DNA of 64,000 nucleotides from Amorphus coralli DSM 19760 (GTDB lineage: Bacteria > Pseudomonadota > Alphaproteobacteria > Rhizobiales > Amorphaceae): NCBI RefSeq assembly GCF_000374525.1, contig NZ_KB894575.1, forward strand, positions 62,001-126,000, read 5' to 3'. The translations under genes and the position numbers were made by a program. The notes beneath the pieces are model-generated. The model saw only the letters and a program-made list of their open reading frames with translations. It was not told the origin of the DNA and searched no databases. Position 1 is the stretch's first letter. Each line of letters starts with the position of its first letter. Below, in pieces: positions 1 through 8,399 of this stretch.

Positions 1-1736
1 ATGACGTACTGCTGCAGCACCGACAGGGCGTTGTTCCAGGCCCAGTAGATGACCAGGCCGGCCGGGAAGCTGGCGAGCATGAAGGTGAAGATCACCGGCA
101 TCCAGTTGAAGATCATCGCCTGGGTCGGGTCCGGCGGGGTCGGGTTCATCTTCATCTGCAGCCACATCGTGACACCCATGATGAGCGGCCAGATGCCGAT
201 CATGAGGAACGACGGCGGATCCCACGGGATCAGGCCGAACAGGTTGAAGATGGTCGTCGGGTCGGGCGCCGAGAGGTCCTGGATCCAGCCGAAGAAGGGC
301 GCGTGCCGCATCTCGATGGTGACCAGGATGACCTTGTAGAGCGCGAAGAAGACCGGGATCTGGATCAGGATCGGAATACAGCCCGAGACCGGGTTGATCT
401 TCTCCTTCTTGTAGATCTCCATCATGGCCTGCTGCTGCTTGACGCGGTCGTCCTTGTACCGCTCGCGCAGCTTGACCATTTCCGGCTGCAGCTTCTTCAT
501 CTTGCTCATCGACACGTAGGCCTTGTTGGCCAACGGGAAGAAGATTGCCTTCACCAGCACGGTGACGATGAGGATGGCGACGCCGAAGTTGCCCACGAGC
601 TTGTAGAAGAAGTCGAGGGCGTAGAACATCGGCTTGGTGAGGAAATAGAACCAGCCCCAGTCGATCAACAGGTCGAACTTCTCGATGCCGAGCGACGACT
701 CGTAGCCGGAAATGACGTCGACTTCCTTGGCGCCGGCAAACAGCAGGTTGCGCGCCTCGCCACTCTGACCCGGCTGGATCGTGACCGCATCCTCCAGGAA
801 GTCGGTCTGGAAGATCGGTTTGCCGTCGCGCTGGGTGGCCGACAGCCGCGGCTGGAACTGCGATCCCGGGTTCGGGACCAGCGTTGCCGCCCAGTATTTG
901 TCGGTGAAGCCGAGCCAGCCGCCGGAGCTCTTCGTCGGCGTGATCGGGCCGTCGTCGACGAGATCGTCGTAGCTGAACTCCTCAAGCCCCTCCTCGCCGA
1001 AGACGCCGATCGGTCCCTCGTGCAGCACGAAGAAGCCGGACACCTCGGGCTCGCCATGGCGCGAGATCAGGCCGTAGGGGTAGAGCGTCACCGCGTTCGG
1101 GGTGTCGTTGGTGACCCCCTGGGTGACGGTGAACATGTAGTTGTCGTCGATGGCGTAGGTGCGGGTGAAGGTGATGCCCGCGTCGTTGGTCCACTTGACG
1201 GTGACCGGCGTGTCCTGGGTCAGCTTGCCGGCGCCGTCGACCTCCCATTCCGTGTCCGGACCCGGCACCTGGACCTTGGCATCGCCCTGTCCGCCGGCGA
1301 CCCAGCCGAACTCCGCATAGTAGGGATCGGGCGCGCCGGACGGCGAGAACAGCACGATCGTCGGGCTCGAGGGGTCGACGGTCTCGTGGTAGTCCTTCAG
1401 CCGCAGGTCGTCGATACGCCCGCCCTGGAGGTTGATGGAGCCTTCGACCCGGTCCGTCTCGATCGGCAGGCGGGAGGTGGCCGCAAGCGCCGCGGGACGG
1501 TCGGCAGCCGGTGCGATCTGTCCGCCGGCCGAAGGTGCGCTCGACGTGGCGGAGGGCGACGCCGTGCCGTCGGTCGGCTGCGGAACATTGGAACCGGGCG
1601 TGGTCGCCGCCTGTTCCGCCTGCTCCTGCTGCGCGGCCCGGCGTTCCGCCTGCTGCGGCTCGACCAGGAAATACTGCCAGCCGATCAGAACGGCGAGCGA
1701 CAGGGCGATCGCGAGAATGAAATTCTTGTTTTCCAT
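1..1736 (-). CDS. yidC: Membrane protein insertase YidC (3' end outside window)
   Basis: Inner-membrane insertase that inserts and folds membrane proteins, alone or with SecYEG. The N-terminus (MENKNFILAIALSLAVLIGW) is the typical first transmembrane anchor. It is followed by an Ala/Pro/Ser-rich linker and the large periplasmic beta domain (about residues 80-350). The conserved C-terminal five-helix core then begins at about residue 365 and holds the cytoplasmic loop with KMKKLQPEM and the GCIPILIQIPVFFALY helix. 578 codons are visible and the reading frame is still open at the left edge, so only the last few residues are missing. It lies just downstream of rnpA and rpmH on the same strand, the usual order. 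Confidence 0.97.
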   Translation of the reverse strand, partial: MENKNFILAIALSLAVLIGWQYFLVEPQQAERRAAQQEQAEQAATTPGSNVPQPTDGTASPSATSSAPSAGGQIAPAADRPAALAATSRLPIETDRVEGSINLQGGRIDDLRLKDYHETVDPSSPTIVLFSPSGAPDPYYAEFGWVAGGQGDAKVQVPGPDTEWEVDGAGKLTQDTPVTVKWTNDAGITFTRTYAIDDNYMFTVTQGVTNDTPNAVTLYPYGLISRHGEPEVSGFFVLHEGPIGVFGEEGLEEFSYDDLVDDGPITPTKSSGGWLGFTDKYWAATLVPNPGSQFQPRLSATQRDGKPIFQTDFLEDAVTIQPGQSGEARNLLFAGAKEVDVISGYESSLGIEKFDLLIDWGWFYFLTKPMFYALDFFYKLVGNFGVAILIVTVLVKAIFFPLANKAYVSMSKMKKLQPEMVKLRERYKDDRVKQQQAMMEIYKKEKINPVSGCIPILIQIPVFFALYKVILVTIEMRHAPFFGWIQDLSAPDPTTIFNLFGLIPWDPPSFLMIGIWPLIMGVTMWLQMKMNPTPPDPTQAMIFNWMPVIFTFMLASFPAGLVIYWAWNNALSVLQQYV

Positions 1737-1748
1737 GACCGCACCGGT

Positions 1749-2117
1749 TCAGGAGTCTCGGGCGCGCCGGCGCTGGGGCCGACGGTCGACGGCGTTGTGG
1801 ACCCGCTCGAACGCGACTTCAAGGTCGGACAGGAGATCGGGATAGGAGCGCGACAGGGCGGACCGACGTCCGACGAGGACGTAGCTGCACCCCTGCCGGG
1901 CCTGGCCGCCTCCCTCGCCGACCGCGGCTTTCAGGCGCCTGCGAATGCGATTGCGCTCGACGGAATTGCCCGTGCGCTTGGTCACGGTGAAGCCGAACCG
2001 CGGCGGATTGTCTCCCGCCGCCTCGCATCGGGCCTGAAGCACGAACGCCGGTCGCTCGCAGCGCACGCCGCGGGCGACCGCCTTGAACTCGACACGCTTC
2101 TTGAGACGCTCCATCAC
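1749..2117 (-). CDS. rnpA: Ribonuclease P protein component RnpA
   Basis: Protein subunit of RNase P, which helps the catalytic RNA remove 5' leaders from pre-tRNAs. The 122-residue basic protein carries the family hallmark RNRIRRRLK (about residues 55-63) and FGFTVTKRTGNSVERN just before it. Length is normal for the family. Its 3' end is 12 nt from the yidC start, and rpmH lies upstream on the same strand, so rpmH-rnpA-yidC is a translation and membrane-biogenesis operon. The protein begins with two adjacent Met codons; either may be the start. Confidence 0.96.
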   Translation of the reverse strand: MMERLKKRVEFKAVARGVRCERPAFVLQARCEAAGDNPPRFGFTVTKRTGNSVERNRIRRRLKAAVGEGGGQARQGCSYVLVGRRSALSRSYPDLLSDLEVAFERVHNAVDRRPQRRRARDS

Positions 2118-2159
2118 GGATCCGGAAAGCCGGCCGGGCGTTCTCTCGGGCCGAAAGGA

Positions 2160-2294
2160 CTACGCCGACAGCTTCTTGCGGCCGCGGGCACGGCGACGGG
2201 ACAGGACAAGACGGCCACCCTTGGTCGCCATGCGCGCACGGAACCCGTGGCGGCGCTTGCGAACGAGACGGCTCGGCTGATAGGTGCGCTTCAT
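2160..2294 (-). CDS. rpmH: 50S ribosomal protein L34
   Basis: Small, very basic ribosomal protein of 44 residues, read directly from the sequence: it starts [20 protein letters not shown] and ends with [10 protein letters not shown] and a TAG stop. Length and sequence match bacterial L34 almost residue for residue. It is first in the rpmH-rnpA-yidC unit, with a strong sigma70-type promoter about 140 nt upstream of the start codon. Confidence 0.97.
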   Translation of the reverse strand: MKRTYQPSRLVRKRRHGFRARMATKGGRLVLSRRRARGRKKLSA

Positions 2295-2667
2295 CGGACA
2301 AAAACCTGCTCTCAGGGGCCCGCGCCATGCGCGTCGACGCCCATCGGATAGATCGAAATCAACGGATCACGCCCCGCCGCCTGCCTGAACGGCACTCGCT
2401 TGTGCGGCATTCGACTGGGAAGTGAGCCCCGGCTTATAGAAAGACGGCCGCGCCAAGTCAACGCACGGACGGCGTCCGCCGGGCCGAAAATCGGAGGTCG
2501 ACCGGCTGCGCCGGCTTCCCCCTTTCCCGCACCCAATGCCCGCACGCCGCTCTCGACGTGTCAATTTCAGGTGAGAGCCGATCGAAGCGGGTGCGCGCGC
2601 GTTCGATCATGGGCATCTGTTAGAAAGCAGGGGCGCTCGCCGTACCCGACGATCGAAGACGAGCGGA
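2295..2667. other. Divergent intergenic region rpmH / TVP38 gene
   Basis: A 373-nt gap between divergent genes. Besides the rpmH promoter (2433-2461) it shows no convincing open frame, RNA gene or repeat. The half nearest the plus-strand gene must hold that gene's promoter, but no clear -35/-10 pair could be picked out. Confidence 0.6.
2433..2461 (-). promoter_or_regulatory. Sigma70-type promoter for rpmH-rnpA-yidC
   Basis: On the minus strand TTGACT (2461-2456) and TATAAG (2438-2433) are separated by exactly 17 nt, which matches the consensus housekeeping promoter closely. It is placed about 140 nt upstream of rpmH and points into the operon. Seen in sequence; activity is inferred. Confidence 0.75.
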
Positions 2668-3498
2668 ATGTCGCAGCACCAATACACGGATGGCGCCCGC
2701 ATGGCGGTTCCCCACGGACGGAAGGACGCCGGCGAGCCGTCGGGAGAAGCCCGACGCGGCAGCGCCGTCGGCTGGTTCGCCGTCGCCGCAATCCTGGCGA
2801 TGATGGTCGCGGCCTGGCTGTTCGGCTGGTTCGAACAGCTCACCCTGTCCAACCTGATCCAGCGCCGTGGCGAACTGGCCGCCTTCGTCGCTGACGACGC
2901 TGTTCTCGCGCTCGCGTTCTACTGCGCCCTCTACATCGTGCTCGTGGCCCTGTCCTTCCCGGGCGCCAGCCTGCTGACCATCGCCGGCGGCTTCCTGTTC
3001 GGCGTCGTCCCGGCTGCCATCGCCACGGCAATCGCCGCGACTGCCGGTTCCGTCATCGTGTTCCTGGCGGCGCGCTCGTCCTTCGGCAGCGCGCTGCGGG
3101 CCCGCGCAGGCCCGTTCGTGACCCGCCTTGCCGAGGGGTTTCGCGAGGATGCCTGGAGCTATCTCCTGTTTCTCCGCCTGGTGCCGGTATTCCCATTCTG
3201 GCTGGTCAACCTGGCCCCGGCGCTGTTCCAGGTCCCTCTGGGAACCTATGCCGGCGCGACCTTCCTGGGCATCCTGCCTGGTACGATCGCCTATGCCTTC
3301 CTGGGAGATGGTCTCGACAGCCTGATCGCGGCCCAGGAACAGGCTCACCCCGGCTGCGTCGATGCCGGCACCTGTTCAATCGACCTGGCCGCCCTTGTGA
3401 CGCCGACCTTCGTCGGCGCTCTCGTGGCGCTCGGCCTAGTCGCCCTGCTTCCGCCGCTTGTGCGGCGCTGGCGCAAGTCGCGAGGCCAGCCCCGGTGA
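2668..3498 (+). CDS. TVP38/TMEM64 family (DedA-like) membrane protein
   Basis: Integral membrane protein of 276 residues with the SNARE-associated (VTT) fold at about residues 85-215. Visible signatures are the helix LSFPGASLLTIAGGFLFG and LFLRLVPVFPFWLVNLAPAL, which match the TVP38/TMEM64 branch, where a role in lipid scrambling or envelope maintenance is suspected but not established for most bacterial members. About five hydrophobic segments are seen, including an N-terminal one at about 34-56 and a C-terminal one at about 238-262. Its stop overlaps the GTG start of the next gene (GTGA), so the two are translationally coupled. Confidence 0.85.
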   Translation: MSQHQYTDGARMAVPHGRKDAGEPSGEARRGSAVGWFAVAAILAMMVAAWLFGWFEQLTLSNLIQRRGELAAFVADDAVLALAFYCALYIVLVALSFPGASLLTIAGGFLFGVVPAAIATAIAATAGSVIVFLAARSSFGSALRARAGPFVTRLAEGFREDAWSYLLFLRLVPVFPFWLVNLAPALFQVPLGTYAGATFLGILPGTIAYAFLGDGLDSLIAAQEQAHPGCVDAGTCSIDLAALVTPTFVGALVALGLVALLPPLVRRWRKSRGQPR

Positions 3499-4925
3499 GC
3501 GGCACGCTTCTCAAGCCCGACATCTGCGTCATCGGGGCCGGCTCGGCCGGCCTGACGGTTGCCGCCGCCGCCGCCCAGTTCGGCGCTCCAGTCGTGCTGG
3601 TGGAAAAGGGCGCGATGGGTGGCGACTGCCTGAACACCGGCTGCGTCCCGTCTAAGTCGCTGATCGCGGCCGCCGCGATCCGCCATGCAGGCAGCCGCGG
3701 ACCGGCTTTCGGTATCGAGGCTACCGAGCCTTCCGTCGACTTTGCCGGCGTCCACCGCCACGTCCACGAGGTCATCGCGTCGATCGCACCGCACGATTCC
3801 GTCGAGCGGTTCGAGGGCCTCGGCGTCACCGTCCTGCGCGAGGCGGCGCATTTCACCGACCCGCGAACCCTCGTGGCCGGCGACACCACCGTCCGGGCGC
3901 GGCGTTTCGTCATCGCCACCGGGTCGCGCCCCTCCATTCCGCCCATCGAGGGGCTGGAGGGCGTTGCCTATCTCACCAACGAAACCGTCTTCGACCTCAC
4001 CGAGCGCCCCGACCATCTCATCGTCATCGGCGGCGGGCCGATCGGGGTGGAGCTGGCCCAGGCCCATCGCCGGCTCGGCGCGGCCGTGACCCTGGTGGAA
4101 CGGGACACCATCCTGCCGCACGACGATCCAGACCTCGTGGACGTGGTCCGCAGCGCGCTCGTCGCCGACGGCGTGACGCTTCACGAGAAGGCTTCGGTGG
4201 ACGGCGCCCGCGGCGAGGCGGGGGATCTCACCGTCGATCTAACGGTGGCAGGACAGAGCTTGCGCCTTGCGGGCAGCCATCTGCTTGTCGCTGCCGGCCG
4301 AACGCCGACGGTCGAGGGGCTCGGCCTCGATGCGGCCGGCGTCGCGTACGGGCGCAAGGGGATCACCGTCGACAAGGGGCTGCGCACCACCAACCGCCGG
4401 ATCTACGCCATCGGCGACTGTACCGGCGGCCTGCAGTTCACTCATGTCGCCGGCTATCACGGCAGTCTGGCGGTGCGCTCCATCGTGTTCCGGCTGCCGG
4501 TGAAGGAAGATCGGTCGCGCATTCCCCGCGTCACCTACTGCGATCCCGAGCTGGCCCAGATCGGCCTCACCGAGGCTGAGGCCCGGGAGCGCCACGGCGA
4601 GACGGTGAAGGTTCTGAAGGCTCCGCTCTCCGGCAACGACCGGGCGCGCGCGGAACGGCGCACCGAGGGTTTCATCAAGATCGTCACCGGCCGGCGCGGC
4701 CGCATCCTGGGTGTCTCCATCGTCGGAGCCCACGCCGGCGAGCTGATCGGCACATGGGCGCTCGCGGTCGCCGGCAAGATCAAGATCAGCACGGTCGCAA
4801 GCTTCGTGCCGCCCTATCCGACGCTCGGCGAGATCAGCAAGACCGCTGCGGTGGGCTACTATTCCGACAGTTTGACCAATCCCTGGCTCCGGCGCATTCT
4901 CGGCTGGTTGCGTCGTCTGGGGTAG
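3495..4925 (+). CDS. FAD-dependent disulfide oxidoreductase, mercuric-reductase-like
   Basis: Class I pyridine nucleotide-disulfide oxidoreductase of 476 residues. The FAD Rossmann motif GAGSAG is at about 14-19, the redox pair C45-LNTG-C50 lies in GGDCLNTGCVPSK, the NAD(P) Rossmann motif VIGGGPIGVELAQ is near 177-189, and the second FAD motif is YAIGDCTG. The dimer-interface active-site His of dihydrolipoamide dehydrogenase (HPTxxE) is replaced by Tyr441 in PPYPTLGEI, as in mercuric reductase-like enzymes, so it is not a lipoamide dehydrogenase. No N-terminal heavy-metal domain or C-terminal Cys pair for Hg(II) is present, so mercury reduction is unlikely too. GTG start overlaps the stop of the TVP38 gene; this pairing is recurrent in bacteria. 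Substrate unknown. Confidence 0.85.
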   Translation: MSGTLLKPDICVIGAGSAGLTVAAAAAQFGAPVVLVEKGAMGGDCLNTGCVPSKSLIAAAAIRHAGSRGPAFGIEATEPSVDFAGVHRHVHEVIASIAPHDSVERFEGLGVTVLREAAHFTDPRTLVAGDTTVRARRFVIATGSRPSIPPIEGLEGVAYLTNETVFDLTERPDHLIVIGGGPIGVELAQAHRRLGAAVTLVERDTILPHDDPDLVDVVRSALVADGVTLHEKASVDGARGEAGDLTVDLTVAGQSLRLAGSHLLVAAGRTPTVEGLGLDAAGVAYGRKGITVDKGLRTTNRRIYAIGDCTGGLQFTHVAGYHGSLAVRSIVFRLPVKEDRSRIPRVTYCDPELAQIGLTEAEARERHGETVKVLKAPLSGNDRARAERRTEGFIKIVTGRRGRILGVSIVGAHAGELIGTWALAVAGKIKISTVASFVPPYPTLGEISKTAAVGYYSDSLTNPWLRRILGWLRRLG

Positions 4926-5040
4926 CGTCTGCCATGCGAGCGTCCTCGCCCGCGTCATCGCCGGTTGAAAGGAAACCTGGTCTCGGGACCGGGCCGGTTC
5001 GCGTGCCCGGCCGGTCATGTCGGCGACCGGGGAGATCTCG

Positions 5041-6546
5041 GTGACGGACAGCGACCGCCCCGCGGAGGCGCAGGCCCAACCGAGAGACCCGTCAACCAAG
5101 GTCACCGCGCCGGACGAACAGCCGCGCCGTCCATGGCGTGCCGGCCTCAGCGGCAAGCTGCTGGTGCTGACACTTCTGTTCGTTATGATGAGTGAAATCC
5201 TCATCTACGTGCCGTCGATCGCCAATTTCCGGCTGTCGTGGCTGCGCGATTCCCACGCCACCGCCAGCGTCGCGGCGATGGTTCTGGCCGACGGCTCGGA
5301 AGTGCCCAAGGCGCTCCAGGGCCGGCTCCTCGCCTCCACCGACACAATCGCCATCGCCCTGCTGACGGGGGAACGCCGCAGGCTGCTTGCCATCGACATG
5401 CCGCCGGAAACGGTGGACGTGCACGTCGATCTCTCCGAGATGAAGCCGTTTCAGGCCATCGTCGACGCCTTCGGCGTGCTGTTCGAGGCGCATCCGCACA
5501 CGATCCGCGTGACCGGAGCGGTCCCCGGCCAGGACGAACGCGTCGAGATCGTCATCTCCGACCGCCGTCTGCGCGCCGCAATGCTCGCTTATTCGCGCAA
5601 CATCCTGCTGCTTTCGCTGATGATTTCGATCATCTCGGCGGTGCTGGTCTACATGAGCCTGCGCTGGCTGCTGGTGCGTCCGATCAAGCGGCTGTCCTCG
5701 GCGATCGGCCATTTCGCCGAGAACCCGGAAGACGCCGACCGGGTCATCGTTCCCTCCGGCCGGGCGGACGAGATCGGCGATGCCGAGCGCCAGCTCGCCA
5801 CCATGCAGAGGCAGCTTTCGGACACGATCCAGCAGAAGCGGCGGCTCGCGGATCTCGGCCTGGCCGTCTCGAAGATCAACCACGACCTGCGCAACCTGCT
5901 GGCCTCCGCCCAGCTCTTCTCCGACCGGCTGGCCTCCAGCCCGGACCCGACGGTGCAGCGCATCCTGCCGAAGATCGTCGGCACCCTGGACCGGGCGGTG
6001 GGCTACACCCGCTCCGTCATGTCGTACGGCCGCGCCCGGGAGGCCCCGCCCTCGCGCCGCATCGTCGACCTTCGCCAGCTTGCCGATGACGTGGGCGAGG
6101 TGCTCGGCCTGCCTCAGCAGTCCGGCATCGTGTTCGACAACCGCATCGAACCGCGGCTGGAGATCGACGCCGATCCGGACCAGCTGTTTCGCGTCCTGGT
6201 GAACCTGTCGCGTAATGCCGTCCAGGTGATGGAGGCGGAAACGGGTGCGGCCCTGGTCAAGCGGCTGGAGATTTCAGCCCACAGAGAGGGCAGCGTCGTC
6301 ACCATCCGGGTCACCGACACCGGTCCCGGAGTGCCGGCGAAAGTGCGGGAACACTTGTTTCAGCCGTTCCAGGGCTCCGCCCGCAAGGGAGGAACCGGCC
6401 TGGGTCTGGCGATCGCGGCCGAGCTCGTCCGCGCCCACGGCGGCACCATCCGGCTGGCCGAGGAAGCGCCGGGAACCGCCTTCGAGATCACCCTGCCCGA
6501 CCGGCCCGTGGATCTCGCCGCGGTCCGCCGCGCAGCCGGACGCTGA
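5041..6546 (+). CDS. Membrane sensor histidine kinase (orphan)
   Basis: Two-component sensor of about 501 residues from the GTG at 5041, chosen because GGGGAG lies just upstream; an ATG at 5017 is in frame but has no visible ribosome site. TM1 is at about 40-62 and TM2 at about 185-207, with a periplasmic domain of roughly 120 residues between. A HAMP segment follows (VRPIKRLSSAIGHF), then the phosphoacceptor helix KINHDLRN with H281, the N box NLSRNAVQV, the G1 box DTGPGVP and the G2 box GGTGLGLAIA. No response regulator gene is adjacent. The kinase core is complete; the signal is unknown. Confidence 0.9.
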   Translation: MTDSDRPAEAQAQPRDPSTKVTAPDEQPRRPWRAGLSGKLLVLTLLFVMMSEILIYVPSIANFRLSWLRDSHATASVAAMVLADGSEVPKALQGRLLASTDTIAIALLTGERRRLLAIDMPPETVDVHVDLSEMKPFQAIVDAFGVLFEAHPHTIRVTGAVPGQDERVEIVISDRRLRAAMLAYSRNILLLSLMISIISAVLVYMSLRWLLVRPIKRLSSAIGHFAENPEDADRVIVPSGRADEIGDAERQLATMQRQLSDTIQQKRRLADLGLAVSKINHDLRNLLASAQLFSDRLASSPDPTVQRILPKIVGTLDRAVGYTRSVMSYGRAREAPPSRRIVDLRQLADDVGEVLGLPQQSGIVFDNRIEPRLEIDADPDQLFRVLVNLSRNAVQVMEAETGAALVKRLEISAHREGSVVTIRVTDTGPGVPAKVREHLFQPFQGSARKGGTGLGLAIAAELVRAHGGTIRLAEEAPGTAFEITLPDRPVDLAAVRRAAGR

Positions 6547-6595
6547 GGCCGCGCCCCCACACCCGCGGGCAGCGCGGAAAGAGCACCGAATGCGG

Positions 6596-6624
6596 TTGAA
6601 CATGGCCGCGGATCCCCGTATATA
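6596..6624 (+). promoter_or_regulatory. Sigma70-type promoter for rplY
   Basis: TTGAAC (6596-6601), a 17-nt spacer and TATATA (6619-6624) form a near-consensus promoter about 93 nt upstream of the rplY start. The implied leader of about 85 nt contains two possible hairpins: CCCGC...GCGGG around 6633-6655, and AGGCCGC-CCTGA-GCGGCCT (from 6667) followed by TGTTTCGTTT. Seen in sequence; leader function is inferred. Confidence 0.7.
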
Positions 6625-6716
6625 GGCGCCCTGCCCGCACCCCTGGAGGCGGGAGATCGGAAGCACAGGCCGCCCTGAGCGGCCTTGTTTCGTTTCATGC
6701 CATGAAGGAGAGACCG

Positions 6717-7400
6717 ATGGCTCAAGAGTTCGTGCTCGAAGCCACGGTGCGTGACCGGGTGGGCAAGGGGGCCGCTCGTGCGCTGCGCCGCGAGAACAAG
6801 ATTCCTGCCGTTATCTATGGCGACAAGCAGCAGCCGCTGCCGATCGCCCTTCCCTACAAGGACGTGTTCCTGAAGCTGCATGCCGGCGGCTTCCTGACCC
6901 ACGTCTGGACGATCAAGGTCGACGGCAAGTCGATCCGCGTCCTGCCCCGCGATTATCAGCTGGAGCCGGTGCGCGACTTCCTCGTCCACGTCGACTTCCT
7001 CCGCATCGGCCGCAACAGCCGCGTCGCGGTCGAAGTGCCCGTGCACTTCGAGAACGAGGAAGAGTCCCCGGGTCTGAAGCGCGGTGGCGTGCTCAACATC
7101 GTCCGTCACACGGTCGAACTCGAGTGCCCGGCGGATTCCATTCCGGAGTCGATCAGCTTCGACCTCACCGGACTTGAGATCGGCGACAGCATCCACATCT
7201 CGGCCACGACGCTGGCCGACGGTGTCGAGCCGACGATCACCGACCGCGACTTCACCGTTGCGACGATCGCCGCTCCGGCCGTCCTGACGGCCGCGGAGGA
7301 AGCCGGCGAGACCGAGGAGCCGACCACCGAGACCGAAACCGGATCCGATTCCGACGACGGCGAGGGCGAAGGCGACAGCGACGGCGACAGCGAGAGCTGA
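6717..7400 (+). CDS. rplY: 50S ribosomal protein L25/general stress protein Ctc
   Basis: Two-domain L25 (Ctc type) of 227 residues that binds 5S rRNA. The L25 domain ([20 protein letters not shown]) covers about residues 1-95 and the TL5 beta-barrel domain about 98-195. The last 30 residues are an acidic Glu/Asp/Ser/Gly tail. The start is the ATG at 6717: the AAGGAG ribosome site at 6705-6710 overlaps an in-frame ATG at 6702, which rules the upstream one out. It is followed by a strong terminator and then pth, the standard neighbour. Confidence 0.95.
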   Translation: MAQEFVLEATVRDRVGKGAARALRRENKIPAVIYGDKQQPLPIALPYKDVFLKLHAGGFLTHVWTIKVDGKSIRVLPRDYQLEPVRDFLVHVDFLRIGRNSRVAVEVPVHFENEEESPGLKRGGVLNIVRHTVELECPADSIPESISFDLTGLEIGDSIHISATTLADGVEPTITDRDFTVATIAAPAVLTAAEEAGETEEPTTETETGSDSDDGEGEGDSDGDSES

Positions 7401-7450
7401 TCGGCCTCGCGGCGGTCCCCTGCCGCCGCGCCGCCTCTGCAATGCATGCA

Positions 7451-7490
7451 AACCGCGCCGGAAGCTGTCTTTCGGCGCGGTTTTGTTTTA
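7451..7490 (+). terminator. Rho-independent terminator after rplY
   Basis: A perfect 10-bp stem, AACCGCGCCG (7451-7460) with CGGCGCGGTT (7473-7482), and a 12-nt loop, followed by a T-rich tract ending TTGTTTTA. Lies 50 nt after the rplY stop, so rplY and pth may be separate transcripts or linked by partial read-through. Confidence 0.85.
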
Positions 7491-7554
7491 GACGGGACCC
7501 GCGCGGCAGATCGCGCTCGACACCCCTCCCGTCATCCGAGCGAGGCGACATCCG

Positions 7555-8274
7555 ATGCTGCTTCTGGTCGGTCTTGGCAATCCCGGCAGCCGCTATGCCG
7601 GCAACCGCCACAATGTCGGCTTCATGGCCGTGGACCGCATTCACGACCGGCACCGTTTCGCGCCCTGGCGCTCCCGCTTCAACGCGGAAACGGCGGACGG
7701 CACGCTGGCTGGCGACAAGGTCCAGCTCTTCAAGCCGCAGACCTATATGAACGAGTCGGGCCAGGCCGTTGGCGAGGCGATGCGCTTCTACAAGCTGTCG
7801 CCGGAGGATGTCGTGGTGATCTACGACGAGCTCGACCTGCCTCCCGGCAAGTTCCGGATGAAGGCGGGCGGCGGTCACGGCGGCCACAACGGGTTGCGCT
7901 CGATCAATGCCCATATCGGCGACACCTATCGCCGGGTGCGGATCGGGATCGGCCATCCCGGACACAAGGATGCCGTCGCGCCCTACGTGCTTCACGATTT
8001 CGCCAAGGCCGACGTCGCCTGGCTCCATCCGCTTCTGGATGCCATTGCCGATCAGGCGTCGCTGCTGGTGGATGGCAAGGATTCCACCTTCGCCAACAAG
8101 GTCCACCTCGCCACCCAGGGGGCAGCGGAGAAGACGAAATCCGGCTCGAAGGCAAAGCCGCAGGCGTCGGAAGGCGGGAATGCGGCGAAATCTGCCCCCT
8201 CCCGACCCGCCGGGTCGGACGATGCCGGCGCCTCCGGCCCCTTCGCGGCTCTCGGCAAACTCGTCCGACGCTGA
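7555..8274 (+). CDS. pth: Peptidyl-tRNA hydrolase
   Basis: Cleaves the ester bond of peptidyl-tRNA released by ribosome drop-off. The conserved N-terminus [19 protein letters not shown] contains catalytic H19, and the [13 protein letters not shown]...[11 protein letters not shown] loop is intact. The core ends at about residue 190. The protein is 239 residues because of a C-terminal tail of about 45 residues rich in Lys, Ser and Ala, typical of alphaproteobacterial homologues and probably disordered. It follows rplY and precedes a bidirectional terminator. Confidence 0.96.
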   Translation: MLLLVGLGNPGSRYAGNRHNVGFMAVDRIHDRHRFAPWRSRFNAETADGTLAGDKVQLFKPQTYMNESGQAVGEAMRFYKLSPEDVVVIYDELDLPPGKFRMKAGGGHGGHNGLRSINAHIGDTYRRVRIGIGHPGHKDAVAPYVLHDFAKADVAWLHPLLDAIADQASLLVDGKDSTFANKVHLATQGAAEKTKSGSKAKPQASEGGNAAKSAPSRPAGSDDAGASGPFAALGKLVRR

Positions 8275-8324
8275 GCCACCGCCTGCTTTCCGTCTCCCTC
8301 TGACCGCCACCACCGGCCATAAGA

Positions 8325-8354
8325 AAAAGGCCGCGCGTTGCCGCGCGGCCTTTT
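8325..8354. terminator. Bidirectional terminator between pth and the PRC-barrel gene
   Basis: AAAAGGCCGCGCG (8325-8337) pairs perfectly with CGCGCGGCCTTTT (8342-8354) around a 4-nt loop TTGC. The A/T runs on both flanks let it end transcription from both convergent genes. Confidence 0.9.
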
Positions 8355-8399
8355 CCGGGAGGAGGAAGCGCCGATCAGCGCTTCCCTCAGGCAACCCAA

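Noticed and set aside
303-2351. Plus-strand open frame of 682 codons opposite yidC, rnpA and rpmH
   Set aside because: Shadow frame; it spans three well-supported genes on the other strand and has no recognisable motif.
2295-2667. Replication origin near rpmH
   Set aside because: rpmH lies near oriC in some bacteria, but no dnaA gene, DnaA-box cluster or AT-rich unwinding region is seen here.
3495-4925. Dihydrolipoamide dehydrogenase or mercuric reductase
   Set aside because: The HPTxxE His is replaced by Tyr, no 2-oxoacid dehydrogenase genes are near, and the mercury-binding cysteines of MerA are missing.
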